The notes under the pieces were generated by a model. The model ran no database searches. It had not been told where the DNA came from and saw nothing but the letters and a program-made list of their open reading frames with translations. From the NCBI RefSeq assembly GCF_000022025.1, contig NC_011886.1, positions 2,428,980 to 2,492,979 on the forward strand: 64,000 nt of DNA. Reading direction: 5' to 3'. Origin of the DNA: Pseudarthrobacter chlorophenolicus A6 (GTDB lineage Bacteria; Actinomycetota; Actinomycetes; Actinomycetales; Micrococcaceae). The position numbers were made by a program, and so were the translations under genes. Numbering within the stretch: position 1 is the first letter of the stretch; each line of letters opens with the position of its first letter. Below, one piece after another: positions 44,725-54,239 of this stretch.

Positions 44725-45140
44725 TTGTTCTTCCTGCTGACCAGCCTTGTTGCACTCCAGTCCTTGGAGACCCCGGCCGACGTCGTCACGTGCAGGCCGG
44801 CGGTGGGCGCTGCTTCCTGGATATCAGCAGGCGAGACGTATCCGTCGCGGCCTGACTTTGGCGTCAGGATCCAGACCACGCCGCTTTCGCTGAGGGTGGT
44901 CAGTGAGTCCATCAGGCTGTCCACCAGGTCGCCGTCGCCGTCGCGCCACCAGAAGATGACGGCGTCCGCCACTTCATGGTCATCCTCGTCGAGCATGTCT
45001 GCGCCGGTGAGGTCCTCGATGTCGTCACGCAAGTCGAAGTCGACGTCGTCGTCGTAACCGAACTCCTGAATCAGATCCCCATTTTTGAAACCCAATTTTT
45101 CCGCCACATTTACCGAAGTGGCGGCGTCGGCCTCGCTCAC
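44721..45140 (-). CDS. DUF3052 domain protein
   Basis: A 139-residue acidic actinobacterial protein of family DUF3052, function unknown. The acidic central stretch (EFGYDDDVDFDLRDDIEDLTG, residues about 25-45) and the core segment ADAVIFWWRDGDGDLVDSLMD followed by GVVWILTPKSGRDGYV are characteristic. The start is GTG 45138-45140, 5 nt behind GGAGG; upstream in-frame sequence is not homologous. First gene of the DUF3052-peroxiredoxin-sirtuin operon, divergent from aceE across a 427-bp control region. Confidence 0.88.
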   Translation of the reverse strand: MSEADAATSVNVAEKLGFKNGDLIQEFGYDDDVDFDLRDDIEDLTGADMLDEDDHEVADAVIFWWRDGDGDLVDSLMDSLTTLSESGVVWILTPKSGRDGYVSPADIQEAAPTAGLHVTTSAGVSKDWSATRLVSRKNK

Positions 45141-45447
45141 GTGTTCCTCCAATACGTTTGATATGCAATCTGCATAGTGATTTCCATTACTCCCAAGCCA
45201 ACACCCTTTGTGCCTGCGCTTCAAGCTGGCATACCCGGAATTGCGCATATTCTGCGTCACACCGGGGGTTCCAGCCTGCGTCGCAGCGGCCCATCGTCAC
45301 ACAACCAGTATGACGGCGAAATACAACTGTCGCGCCCAAGCCGCGGCTACGCATCGGCTTGCCCCGACGGTTAGAGTGGCTGATGACGACTATGCCTGCA
45401 GGACAACAACCTTGTAACTCCGTGCAGACGTAGGAGCTCTAGGAACC

Positions 45448-45528
45448 CTGCCCGGCACACATGACCGGGCTGATGTAACCGATACGTCGCACACGGCGTA
45501 CGTTTGCCGGGCAGTCACCCTGCCTGGC
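45448..45528 (+). promoter_or_regulatory. Candidate alternative-hairpin leader of aceE
   Basis: This is part of the 427-bp interval 45141-45567. CTGCCCGGC (45448-45456) can pair with CCGGGC (45465-45470) or, over all nine bases, with GCCGGGCAG (45506-45514). The latter segment can instead pair with CTGCCTGGC (45520-45528, one G-U). The pairs are mutually exclusive and lie 40 to 120 nt before the aceE start. No clear promoter consensus was seen in the rest of the interval. Confidence 0.4.
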
Positions 45529-45567
45529 CTGAGTGCGCCGATCTATGCGCGCAAAGAGAGGTTGGAC

Positions 45568-48309
45568 GTGGCTGCAGGAGAAGATACCTCCCATATCCTC
45601 AGCGGGTTGACTGACCAGCTGCCTGATCGTGATCCGGAAGAGACTGCGGAGTGGGTTGAGTCCCTGGATGCGTTGATCCGGGAACAGGGTACGGAGCGTG
45701 CCCAGTACATTATGCGGAGCCTGCTGCAGCGTGCGGGTGCGCAGAGTGTCGGGGTGCCGATGGTGACCACCACCGATTACGTGAACACGATCCCGGTGGA
45801 CCAGGAAGCACCGTTCCCGGGCAACGAGGAATACGAGCGCCGGTACCGGGCGTACATGCGGTGGAACGCCGCGGTGATGGTGCACCGGGCGCAGCGGCCC
45901 GAGATCGGGGTGGGCGGGCACATTTCCACCTACGCCGGTGCCGCGACCCTGTACGAGGTCGGCTTCAACCACTTCTTCCGCGGCAAGGACGCCCCCGGTG
46001 GCGGGGACCAGGTCTTCTTCCAGGGCCACGCCTCCCCCGGCATGTACGCCCGCGCGTTCATGGAAGGCCGCCTCACGGAGGAGGACCTGGACGGGTTCCG
46101 GCAGGAAAAGTCCCGGGCCGGCCACGCCCTGTCCTCCTACCCGCACCCGCGCCTGATGCCGGACTTCTGGGAGTTCCCCACCGTGTCCATGGGCATCGGG
46201 CCGATGAACGCGATCTACCAGGCCCAGTCCAACCGGTACCTGCACAACCGCGGCCTCAAAGACACCTCCGACCAGCAGGTCTGGGCGTTCCTGGGCGACG
46301 GCGAAATGGACGAGCCCGAATCCCGCGGCCTGCTCCAGCTCGCCGCGAACGAGAACCTGGACAACCTGAACTTCGTGATCAACTGCAACCTCCAGCGCCT
46401 CGACGGGCCGGTCCGGGGCAACGGAAAGATCATGCAGGAACTCGAAGCGTTCTTCCGCGGCGCGGGCTGGAACGTGATCAAGGTCGTCTGGGGCCGGGAA
46501 TGGGATGACCTGCTCACCCGGGATACCAACGGGTCCCTGGTGAAAATCATGAACGAAACCCCCGACGGGGACTACCAGACCTACAAAGCCGAATCCGGCG
46601 GGTTCGTCCGCGAACACTTCTTCGGCAAGGACCCCGCCACCAAAGACATGGTCGCGGACCTCACCGATGACCAGATCTGGAACCTCAAACGCGGCGGCCA
46701 CGACTACCGCAAGGTCTACGCAGCCTACAAAGCCGCCACCGAATTCAAGGGCAAACCCACCGTCATCCTCGCCAAAACCGTCAAAGGCTACGGACTCGGA
46801 CCGCACTTCGAGGGCCGCAACGCGACCCACCAGATGAAGAAGCTGACCCTTGATGACCTGAAGAAGTTCCGCGACCACCTGCGGATCCCGGTCACCGACG
46901 AACAGCTCGAGCAGGACACGTACCGCCCGCCGTACTACCACCCGGGCACGGACGCCCCGGAAATCAAGTACATGATGGAGCGCCGCGCAGCCCTGGGCGG
47001 GTCCGTCCCGGAACGCCGTTCCAAGCACGCCGAGATCGTGCTGCCAGAGGCAAAGACCTACGAGGTTGCCAAGCGCGGCTCGGGTAAGCAGCAGGCAGCC
47101 ACCACCATGGCGTTTGTCAGGCTCCTCAAGGACCTGATGCGGGACAAGAACTTCGGTAAGCACATCGCCCCGATCATCCCGGATGAGGCCCGGACCTTCG
47201 GTATGGATGCGTTCTTCCCGACAGCGAAGATCTACAACCCCAAGGGCCAGAACTACCTCTCCGTGGACCGCGACCTCGTCCTGGCCTACAAGGAATCCCC
47301 CGCCGGCCAGCTCATCCACCCCGGCATCAACGAAGCCGGCGCCGTCGCAGCCTTCACCGCCGCCGGCACCGCCTACGCCACCCACGGCGTCCCCCTGGTC
47401 CCGGTCTACGTGTTCTACTCCATGTTCGGCTTCCAACGCACCGGCGACGCCTTCTGGGCAGCCGCAGACCAAATGACCCGCGGCTTCATCATCGGCGCCA
47501 CCGCAGGACGGACCACCCTCACCGGCGAAGGCCTCCAACACGCCGACGGCCACTCCCCCCTCCTGGCATCAACGAACCCGGCAGTAGTCACCTACGACCC
47601 CGCCTACGGCTACGAAATGGGCCACATCATCCGCGACGGCATCGAACGCATGTATGGGCCGGACTCGGAGGACCGGAACCTCATGTACTACCTCACGGTC
47701 TACAACGAGCCCATCGTGCAGCCGGCAGAACCTGCCGAACTCGACGTCGAAGGCGTCATCAAGGGCATCTACCTGCTCGCTCCGGCAAAGATCGACGGTC
47801 CCCGGACCCAGATCCTGGCCTCCGGCGTGTCCGTGCCCTGGGCCCTCGAAGCCCAGCGCATCCTCGCCGAAGACTGGTCCGTCTCCGCCGACGTCTGGTC
47901 CGTGACCTCCTGGAACGAACTCCGACGCGACGGCCTCGCCGCCGAAGAAGAAGCCTTCCTCAACCCCGAACAGCCCGCCCGGGTCCCGTTCGTCACCCAG
48001 CAGCTCGAAGGCGCCACCGGCCCCGTCGTCGCCGTCTCCGACTACATGAAAGCCGTCCCGGACCAAATCCGGCAGTTCGTCCCGAACGAATACGCCACCC
48101 TCGGCGCCGACGGCTTCGGCTTCTCCGACACCCGCGCAGCAGCCCGCCGCTACTTCAAGAACGACACCCACTCCATCGTGGTGCGGGCCCTCGAGATGCT
48201 GGCACGCCGCGGCGAAGTGGATGCCGGCGCCCCGGTCAAGGCGATCGAGAAGTACAAGCTGCTCAACGTCAATGCCGGTACCACCGGCAACACCGGAGGC
48301 GAGGCCTGA
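45568..48309 (+). CDS. aceE: Pyruvate dehydrogenase E1 component, homodimeric AceE type
   Basis: TPP-dependent E1 of the pyruvate dehydrogenase complex, which decarboxylates pyruvate and passes the acetyl group to the E2 lipoyl domain. The 913-residue product starts [22 protein letters not shown], as in related species. The TPP/Mg motif runs from [10 protein letters not shown] to NLQRLDG. The phosphate-binding His region is [17 protein letters not shown]. The start is GTG 45568, 6 nt behind AAAGAGAGG, in preference to the TTG at 45562. The gene is monocistronic: a strong terminator follows. In Actinobacteria aceF and lpd are encoded elsewhere, and E2 may be shared with 2-oxoglutarate dehydrogenase. 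Confidence 0.97.
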   Translation: MAAGEDTSHILSGLTDQLPDRDPEETAEWVESLDALIREQGTERAQYIMRSLLQRAGAQSVGVPMVTTTDYVNTIPVDQEAPFPGNEEYERRYRAYMRWNAAVMVHRAQRPEIGVGGHISTYAGAATLYEVGFNHFFRGKDAPGGGDQVFFQGHASPGMYARAFMEGRLTEEDLDGFRQEKSRAGHALSSYPHPRLMPDFWEFPTVSMGIGPMNAIYQAQSNRYLHNRGLKDTSDQQVWAFLGDGEMDEPESRGLLQLAANENLDNLNFVINCNLQRLDGPVRGNGKIMQELEAFFRGAGWNVIKVVWGREWDDLLTRDTNGSLVKIMNETPDGDYQTYKAESGGFVREHFFGKDPATKDMVADLTDDQIWNLKRGGHDYRKVYAAYKAATEFKGKPTVILAKTVKGYGLGPHFEGRNATHQMKKLTLDDLKKFRDHLRIPVTDEQLEQDTYRPPYYHPGTDAPEIKYMMERRAALGGSVPERRSKHAEIVLPEAKTYEVAKRGSGKQQAATTMAFVRLLKDLMRDKNFGKHIAPIIPDEARTFGMDAFFPTAKIYNPKGQNYLSVDRDLVLAYKESPAGQLIHPGINEAGAVAAFTAAGTAYATHGVPLVPVYVFYSMFGFQRTGDAFWAAADQMTRGFIIGATAGRTTLTGEGLQHADGHSPLLASTNPAVVTYDPAYGYEMGHIIRDGIERMYGPDSEDRNLMYYLTVYNEPIVQPAEPAELDVEGVIKGIYLLAPAKIDGPRTQILASGVSVPWALEAQRILAEDWSVSADVWSVTSWNELRRDGLAAEEEAFLNPEQPARVPFVTQQLEGATGPVVAVSDYMKAVPDQIRQFVPNEYATLGADGFGFSDTRAAARRYFKNDTHSIVVRALEMLARRGEVDAGAPVKAIEKYKLLNVNAGTTGNTGGEA

Positions 48310-48396
48310 CCCCGCCATCAGGGAAATTCGGCCAGGTATGTGTGCGTCAGCGGTGCTGAAGCGGCGTAACTGACCGCGAACTCCTTCCGGCAGCAG

Positions 48397-48441
48397 CAAC
48401 GACGGCGGCCCCCGCGCTAAATGCGGGGGCCGCCGTCGTTG
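48397..48441 (+). terminator. Terminator of aceE
   Basis: A perfect 19-bp GC-rich stem (48397-48415 with 48423-48441) with a 7-nt loop, about 90 bp past the aceE stop, followed by CGTTTCC. Confidence 0.85.
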
Positions 48442-48523
48442 CGTTTCCGCGGACTGTCCGCTGTGACGCAGGGCAAAGCGTGTTGTAGCCTTCGCACAAA
48501 TGGAGCTTGCCGGGTGCTGGCCG

Positions 48524-48529
48524 TATGCT
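48524..48529 (+). promoter_or_regulatory. -10 hexamer TATGCT, leaderless start of fasR
   Basis: TATGCT is followed by 6 nt and ATG 48536. GGAG in the 6-nt interval is too close to act as a Shine-Dalgarno. Confidence 0.5.
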
Positions 48530-48535
48530 CGGAGA

Positions 48536-49780
48536 ATGCCAGCACCGTCCACGCAGCCCGCGAAGCGTAAACCGTCCCAGCCGAAGGTCACTCCGGAAAA
48601 GTCCGAAACCCTCAAGAAGCTGCGGGCTAACGTGGGTCAGCTTTCCACCACCACCATGCGGCAACTGGAACAGTCGCTGCCCTGGTACAGCAGGCTGAGC
48701 GCCGATGAACGGTCCGCGCTGGGCATGGTGGCCCAGAACGGCATCGCCGCATTCGTCACCTGGTATGAGCGTCCCAGCTCCCCCTCCTGGATCCTGACAG
48801 ACGTTTTCGGTACCGCCCCCACTGAGCTGACACGCTCCATCAGCCTGCAAAAGGCGTTGCAGCTCATCCGCATCGTCGTGGAAGTAGTCGAAGACCAGGT
48901 GCCGGTCATCGCGCCCGAGGCCGATCAGCCCTCGCTCCGGGAGGCTGTGCTGCGGTACTCGCGGGAAGTGGCTTTCGCAGCGGCCGATGTCTATGCCCGC
49001 GCGGCCGAATCCCGGGGGTCCTGGGACACCCGGCTCGAAGCGCTCATCGTTGACGCCATCCTGCGGGGAGAAAACACCGATGCCCTGCGCTCACGGATCG
49101 CAGCGCTTGGCTGGAAAGCGCAGGAGCGTTTCACCGTGATGGTGGGCAATTCACCGTCAGAGCCCAGCGCCAGCTATGTCAGTGAACTGCGGCGGATGGC
49201 TGGCCGATACGCCGAGGACGCGCTGGTGGGAATCCAGGGCGACCGACTCATCCTGATACTCGGCGGCTTACAGGACCGCGAAACCGCCTATGTGAAACTC
49301 AGCGAAATGTTTGCCCCGGGGCCCGTGGTGTATGGCCCCGAAGCCAGTTCGCTGCTGGAGGCCAGCAACTCGGCGCAGTCAGCCTTTGCAGGGCTGACGG
49401 CGGCACGGGCCTGGCCCTCGGCGCCGCGTCCCGTGGCTGCGGATGATCTCCTCCCCGAGCGCGTCATCTCGGGTGATGACGCGGCCCGCCGCTCCCTGGT
49501 CAAGAACATCTACCGGCCCCTCCTGGCCGCTTCCAACGGCCTGGTGGAGACGCTTGGCACGTACCTTGAACTGGGCCATTCGCTGGAGGCCACAGCACGT
49601 GAACTCTTTGTCCACGCCAACACGGTGCGGTACCGGCTGAAACGGGTTTGCGACGTTACCGGGTGGGATCCGCTCCTGCCCCGCGAAGCATTCGTCCTGC
49701 AGGCAGCCCTCGTCGTAGGGCGCCTTTCCGGCCCGCCGAAGTCCGCCACGGAGCGGCAGCCGTCCCGGAATCAGAGCTGA
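48536..49780 (+). CDS. fasR: PucR-family regulator, FasR-like activator of fatty-acid synthesis
   Basis: A 414-residue regulator with a C-terminal PucR-type helix-turn-helix (GHSLEATARELFVHANTVRYRLKRVCDVTGWDP). Most of the protein is a GGDEF-like CdaR domain without catalytic residues. In Streptomyces coelicolor the PucR-like FasR gene lies directly upstream of fabD-fabH-acpP-fabF and is required for expression of that operon (established). The same gene order here supports the assignment. The frame starts earlier (48500), but ATG 48536 is favoured because TATGCT lies 6 nt upstream. A 19-bp palindrome lies 3 bp after its stop codon. Confidence 0.88.
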   Translation: MPAPSTQPAKRKPSQPKVTPEKSETLKKLRANVGQLSTTTMRQLEQSLPWYSRLSADERSALGMVAQNGIAAFVTWYERPSSPSWILTDVFGTAPTELTRSISLQKALQLIRIVVEVVEDQVPVIAPEADQPSLREAVLRYSREVAFAAADVYARAAESRGSWDTRLEALIVDAILRGENTDALRSRIAALGWKAQERFTVMVGNSPSEPSASYVSELRRMAGRYAEDALVGIQGDRLILILGGLQDRETAYVKLSEMFAPGPVVYGPEASSLLEASNSAQSAFAGLTAARAWPSAPRPVAADDLLPERVISGDDAARRSLVKNIYRPLLAASNGLVETLGTYLELGHSLEATARELFVHANTVRYRLKRVCDVTGWDPLLPREAFVLQAALVVGRLSGPPKSATERQPSRNQS

Positions 49781-49783
49781 GGC

Positions 49784-49802
49784 GTTGTAGACTTCCTACA
49801 AC
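49784..49802. promoter_or_regulatory. 19-bp palindrome upstream of fabD, candidate FasR operator
   Basis: GTTGTAG-N5-CTACAAC is a perfect 7-bp inverted repeat between fasR and fabD, 66 bp upstream of the fabD start. It contains TAGACT (49788-49793), which could itself be a -10. The position suits regulator binding at the fab promoter. Confidence 0.5.
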
Positions 49803-49868
49803 CTGACCCCGTGAGGTTGGTGCGGACAAACACCGCTGGACCACACAGTAATTTGGAAAGCTGGTTAC

Positions 49869-50798
49869 GTGCTTGCAATAGTCTGCCCTGGACAGGGCTC
49901 ACAGACCCCGGGGTTCCTGGCCCCCTGGCTGGAACTGCCCCAGGTGGCAGGCCAGCTGGCCGCCCTCAGCGAGATCGCCGGAATCGACCTGGCCGCCCAT
50001 GGCACAACTTCGGACGAGGAAACCATCAAGGACACTGCCGTAGCGCAGCCCCTGATCGTCGCCGCCGGACTCATCGCAGCCTCGTCGCTTTTCGACGTTG
50101 AACTCAGCTCCCTGCCGGTGGTCCTGGCAGGCCACTCCGTTGGTGAAATCACGGCCTCCGCCCTGGCCGGGGTCCTCACCCAGGACGAAGCCATGACATT
50201 CGTCCGCGAACGCGCAAACAGCATGGCGGCCGCCGCTGCCGTCACTCCCACGGGCATGAGCGCCGTCGTTGGCGGCGACCCCGCCGAGGTCCTGGCTGCC
50301 ATTGAGGCCGCCGGCGCCACACCCGCCAACGTCAACGGAGCCGGCCAGACCGTGGCCGCCGGTACGTTCGAACAGCTCAAGGCCCTGGCAGATAACCCGC
50401 CGGCCAAGGCGCGGGTCATCCCCCTCAAGGTGGCCGGTGCCTTCCATACGAGCCACATGTCCCCCGCCGTCAGCGCCCTGCAGGCCATTGCGCCGCAGCT
50501 GAAGCCGCAGGCCCCCACGGTGCCGCTGCTGTCCAATTACGACGGCGGCGAAGTCACCGACGGTACTGCCGCCGTCGAAAGCCTGATCGCCCAGGTGTCA
50601 CGGCCTGTCCGCTGGGATCTCTGCATGGAATCCCTGGTCCAGCGCGGCGTCACCGGAGTCATTGAACTGGCCCCGGCGGGAACGCTGGCCGGCCTGGCCA
50701 AACGCGGCATGCCCGGCGTCAAGACCGTCGCGGTCAAGACCCCCGATGACCTGTCCGCCGCCCTGGCACTTTTCGCGGAACTGGAGGGCGGCGCATGA
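49869..50798 (+). CDS. fabD: Malonyl-CoA:ACP transacylase
   Basis: Loads malonyl groups on ACP for type II fatty-acid synthesis. The 309-residue sequence has PGQGSQTPG at the N-terminus, the catalytic Ser90 in GHSVGE, Arg in FVRERANSMA and the second catalytic His in AGAFHTSHM. The start is GTG 49869 with GGAAAG upstream. First gene of the fabD-fabH-acpP-fabF operon; it overlaps fabH by ATGA. Confidence 0.96.
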   Translation: MLAIVCPGQGSQTPGFLAPWLELPQVAGQLAALSEIAGIDLAAHGTTSDEETIKDTAVAQPLIVAAGLIAASSLFDVELSSLPVVLAGHSVGEITASALAGVLTQDEAMTFVRERANSMAAAAAVTPTGMSAVVGGDPAEVLAAIEAAGATPANVNGAGQTVAAGTFEQLKALADNPPAKARVIPLKVAGAFHTSHMSPAVSALQAIAPQLKPQAPTVPLLSNYDGGEVTDGTAAVESLIAQVSRPVRWDLCMESLVQRGVTGVIELAPAGTLAGLAKRGMPGVKTVAVKTPDDLSAALALFAELEGGA

Positions 50799-51856
50799 GC
50801 GTTCCCACGCTGAAGCAGGCTCCGCTGCAGGAGCACACACGCATCCTGGGACTGGGCGCCTTCCGCCCCGGTGTCATTGTCACCAACGATGACGTCTGCC
50901 AGTGGATCGATTCGTCGGATGAGTGGATCCGCCAGCGCACGGGAATCGTGACCCGGCACCGCGCCGCGGCTGACGTAAGCGTCATTGACATGGCCGAGGG
51001 CGCCGCCCGTGAAGCACTGGCGAAGGCGGGGATCGAAGCGACGGACCTTGGCGCCGTCATCGTGTCCACCGTGACGCACCCCTATGCAACCCCTTCCGCG
51101 GCCGCAAGCCTGGCTGACCGGCTCGGTGCGACGCCTGCCCCGGCCTTCGACATCTCCGCAGCCTGCGCCGGATACTGCTACGGCATCGCCCAGGCTGACG
51201 CACTGGTCCGCTCCGGGGCCGCCAAATACGTCCTGGTGGTCGGCGCCGAGAAGCTGTCCGATGTCATTGACAACCGCGAACGCACTATTTCCTTCCTCCT
51301 CGGTGACGGCGCCGGCGCCGTGGTGATCGGGCCGTCCGACACGCCCGGAATCGCACCCTCCGTCTGGGGCTCGGATGGCAGCAAGTGGGATGCCATTGGC
51401 ATGACCCGTTCCTTGCTCGATGTCCGGGACCTCGGGATGGCTGCACGCCAGTCCGACTCCACGGGCGACCTCGCCCTCCTGGAAGAAGCACAGGAGCTCT
51501 ACCCCACCCTGCGGCAGGACGGCCAGACCGTGTTCCGGTGGGCTGTGTGGGAGATGGCCAAGGTTGCCCAGCAGGCGCTGGACGCTGCCGGAGTGGAGGC
51601 CGAAGACCTGGTGGCCTTCATCCCGCACCAGGCGAACATGCGCATCATCGATGAGATGGTCAAGAAGCTGAAGCTGCCCGAGACGGTTACAGTTGCACGG
51701 GACATTGCCGACGCCGGCAACACGTCCGCGGCTTCCATTCCGCTGGCAACCCACCGCCTGCTGCAGGAAAACCCGGAGCTCAGCGGCGGGCTGGCCCTGC
51801 AGATCGGCTTCGGCGCAGGCCTGGTTTTCGGCGCACAGGTTGTTGTCCTTCCCTAG
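50795..51856 (+). CDS. fabH: 3-oxoacyl-ACP synthase III (KAS III)
   Basis: Starts fatty-acid chains by condensing an acyl-CoA primer with malonyl-ACP. In Actinobacteria branched primers from Val, Leu and Ile give iso/anteiso fatty acids. The 353-residue protein has catalytic Cys124 (DISAACAGY), His in FIPHQANMRI and Asn in DAGNTSAAS. The N-terminal TNDDVCQWIDSSDEWIRQRTGI is typical. It is translationally coupled to fabD by the 4-base ATGA overlap. Confidence 0.97.
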   Translation: MSVPTLKQAPLQEHTRILGLGAFRPGVIVTNDDVCQWIDSSDEWIRQRTGIVTRHRAAADVSVIDMAEGAAREALAKAGIEATDLGAVIVSTVTHPYATPSAAASLADRLGATPAPAFDISAACAGYCYGIAQADALVRSGAAKYVLVVGAEKLSDVIDNRERTISFLLGDGAGAVVIGPSDTPGIAPSVWGSDGSKWDAIGMTRSLLDVRDLGMAARQSDSTGDLALLEEAQELYPTLRQDGQTVFRWAVWEMAKVAQQALDAAGVEAEDLVAFIPHQANMRIIDEMVKKLKLPETVTVARDIADAGNTSAASIPLATHRLLQENPELSGGLALQIGFGAGLVFGAQVVVLP

Positions 51857-51939
51857 CATCGTCCCATCAAAGGGGCCGCACCCGCGGCCTGATCCATTTC
51901 CGGCAGCCCCTGCCGGCAATACAAGAAAAGGAGCCATCA

Positions 51940-52185
51940 ATGGCTAGCAACGAAGAAATCCTGGCCGGCCTGGCTGAAATCGTCAACGAGGAAACCGGCC
52001 TGGCCCCCGAAGCCGTAGAGCTGGACAAGTCCTTCACCGAGGACCTGGACATCGACTCCATCTCGATGATGACCATCGTGGTCAACGCCGAAGAGAAGTT
52101 CGGCGTCCGCATTCCGGACGAAGAGGTCAAGAACCTCAAGACCGTCGGCGACGCCGTCAGCTTCATCGCCGGCGCACAGGCGTAG
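51940..52185 (+). CDS. acpP: Acyl carrier protein
   Basis: Carries growing acyl chains on a phosphopantetheine arm. The 81-residue acidic protein has the attachment Ser40 in the motif DLDIDSISMM. An excellent AAAAGGAG ribosome site precedes the ATG. It lies 83 bp after fabH and 189 bp before fabF in the same operon; the larger gaps may allow independent mRNA processing to give the high ACP level needed. Confidence 0.97.
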   Translation: MASNEEILAGLAEIVNEETGLAPEAVELDKSFTEDLDIDSISMMTIVVNAEEKFGVRIPDEEVKNLKTVGDAVSFIAGAQA

Positions 52186-52374
52186 TTACAGCTTCCGCCG
52201 CTCCGGCGGCATGGCCAGGGCTGCCGGTCCGGATGACCGAGCCGGCAGCCCGCCGTATTTCCAGCCACTTTTTGCTTTACCTGGCGCAGGCCTTCAAACC
52301 GGCCACGCCGGCCATCAAGATGCGGGACCCTCCGGCAGACGGAGACGGTTTCCCACCGACGAAAGAGTGATCCC

Positions 52375-53613
52375 ATGACACGCAAAGTAGTCATCACCGG
52401 CCTGGGTGCCACCACACCCATCGGCGGCGATGTACCCACAATGTGGAAGAACGCGCTCAAGGGGGTCTCCGGTGCCCGCACCCTGGAGGACGACTGGGTG
52501 GCCAAGTATGAACTTCCCGTGCACTTCGCGGCACGCTGCAGCACCCCCGCCCTGGACGTCCTTTCGCGCGTCGAGGCAAAGCGCATGGACCCCTCCACCC
52601 AGTTCGGCGTGATCGCCGCCCGCGAGGCGTGGGCCGACTCAGGCATCACCGAGATCGACCAGGACCGGCTGGCCGTGGCATTCGCCACCGGAATCGGCGG
52701 CGTCTGGACGCTGCTGGACGCCTGGGACACGCTGAAGGAAAAAGGCCCCCGCCGGGTCCTGCCCATGACCGTTCCCATGCTCATGCCCAACGGTGTTGCC
52801 GCGGCCGTCAGCCTCGACCTGGGTGCCCGGGCCGGCGCCCACACCCCTGTCTCGGCCTGCGCTTCCGGCACCGAGGCCATGCACCTGGGCCTGGAACTCA
52901 TCCGCTCCGGCAAGGCTGACGTGGTCATGTGCGGCGGCGCCGAGGCAGCCATCCACCCCATGCCCCTGGCCGCCTTCGCGTCCATGCAGGCCCTGTCCCG
53001 CAGGAATGACGACCCCCAGCGGGCATCCCGTCCCTACGACACCGACCGCGACGGTTTTGTCATGGGCGAAGGTGCCGGTGCCCTGGTCCTCGAAGCCGAA
53101 GAGCACGCCCTGGCCCGCGGTGCCCGCATTTACGGTGAACTGGCCGGCACGTCCGTCACGGCTGACGCGTACCACATCACGGCTCCGGACCCTGAGGGCC
53201 TGGGCGCCACCCGCGCGCTGAAGGCTGCCATGTTCGACGGCCGGATCCAGGCCGAGGACGTTGTGCACGTCAATGCACACGCCACGTCCACGCCAGTTGG
53301 TGACAAGCCCGAGTACACTGCCCTGCGCGCCGCCCTTGGCTCCCAGCTCGAGAGCGTGGCTGTCTCCGCAACGAAGTCGCAGATGGGCCACCTCCTCGGA
53401 GCTTCAGGCGCCGTGGAGGCTGTCCTGACGGTCCTGGCAGTCTACGAGCGCAAGGCGCCGGTAACCATCAACCTGGAGAACCAGGACCCCGAGATCCCGC
53501 TCGACGTGGTGACGTCGTCTCCCCGGGACCTTCCGACCGGTAACATCGTGGCGCTCAGCAACTCGTTCGGCTTCGGTGGCCACAACGCTGTCGTTGCCGT
53601 CCGCAGCGTCTAG
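52375..53613 (+). CDS. fabF: 3-oxoacyl-ACP synthase II (KAS II)
   Basis: Elongating condensing enzyme of fatty-acid synthesis. The 412-residue product has the Cys-His-His triad: Cys162 in SACASGTEA, His in NAHATSTPVGD and His in KSQMGHLLGASGA. The C-terminus has NSFGFGGHNAVV, the oxyanion/gate region. The last gene of the operon, followed by a strong terminator. GAAAGAG lies about 8 nt before the ATG. The 189-bp interval before it (52186-52374) holds no recognisable gene. Confidence 0.97.
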   Translation: MTRKVVITGLGATTPIGGDVPTMWKNALKGVSGARTLEDDWVAKYELPVHFAARCSTPALDVLSRVEAKRMDPSTQFGVIAAREAWADSGITEIDQDRLAVAFATGIGGVWTLLDAWDTLKEKGPRRVLPMTVPMLMPNGVAAAVSLDLGARAGAHTPVSACASGTEAMHLGLELIRSGKADVVMCGGAEAAIHPMPLAAFASMQALSRRNDDPQRASRPYDTDRDGFVMGEGAGALVLEAEEHALARGARIYGELAGTSVTADAYHITAPDPEGLGATRALKAAMFDGRIQAEDVVHVNAHATSTPVGDKPEYTALRAALGSQLESVAVSATKSQMGHLLGASGAVEAVLTVLAVYERKAPVTINLENQDPEIPLDVVTSSPRDLPTGNIVALSNSFGFGGHNAVVAVRSV

Positions 53614-53653
53614 TCCGTCCGGCCGCTGGCTTTCGGTGCCGGCGCTGTTGCAT

Positions 53654-53695
53654 AAAAGGAGGAGGCCCCGCCATCAGGCGGGGCCTCCTCCTTTT
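53654..53695. terminator. Strong bidirectional terminator after the fab operon
   Basis: A perfect 19-bp stem (53654-53672 with 53677-53695) including AAAA/TTTT ends, with a 4-nt loop. It serves both fabF and the convergent DUF3145 gene. Confidence 0.93.
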
Positions 53696-53735
53696 GCTAT
53701 GGAGATTCCGGTAGTGCCAGGGGGAACGACGGCGG

Positions 53736-54239
53736 TCAGCCCACCTGGTGGAGCCAGCGCACAGGCGCGCCCTCTGCCGCGTGACGGAACGGTTCGAGTT
53801 CCTCATCCCACGCCTCGCCCAACGCGAGCGACAACTCGTGGTAGACGGCCGAAGGATCGCCGGCCCCCGATTCATAGGCATAACGGATCCGGTCCTCAGA
53901 GACCATGATGTTTCCGTGCACATCTGTGACGGCGTGGAAGATGCCAAGTTCGGGCGTGTGGGACCAGCGGCCGCCGTCCACACCCTGGCTGGGTTCCTCA
54001 GTGACTTCGTAGCGCAGGTGGGCCCACCCGCGCAACGACGACGCCAGTTTGGACCCGGTGCCGGGAGTACCGGCCCAGGACAGTTCGGCCCGGAACATTC
54101 CGGGCGCGGCAGGCTGAGGGGTCCATTCAAGATCCGTGCGCTTATCCACAACAGATCCAATGGCCCACTCGACATGAGGGCACAAGGCCGTAGGGGCCGA
54201 GTGAACGAACAGCACACCGCGGGTCATTGCAACAGACAT
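53736..54239 (-). CDS. DUF3145 domain protein
   Basis: A 167-residue actinobacterial protein of family DUF3145, function unknown. Recognisable segments are GVLFVHSAPTALCPHVEWA at the N-terminus, AELSWAGTPGTGSKLASSL in the middle and SALGEAWDEELEPFRHA-type sequence near the end. The start is ATG 54237-54239, 5 nt behind GGAGG; the frame extends upstream but that part is not family sequence. It is conserved next to the fab operon in related genomes in my recollection. It is not membrane-associated. The 244 bp upstream (54240-54483) hold only an AT-rich promoter region and a 10-bp direct repeat. Confidence 0.88.
   Translation of the reverse strand: MSVAMTRGVLFVHSAPTALCPHVEWAIGSVVDKRTDLEWTPQPAAPGMFRAELSWAGTPGTGSKLASSLRGWAHLRYEVTEEPSQGVDGGRWSHTPELGIFHAVTDVHGNIMVSEDRIRYAYESGAGDPSAVYHELSLALGEAWDEELEPFRHAAEGAPVRWLHQVG

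Noticed and set aside
45439..47553. A 704-codon open frame antisense to aceE
   Set aside because: aceE is certain from its TPP motif. The opposite frame exists because strong codon bias in aceE leaves few stops on the other strand.
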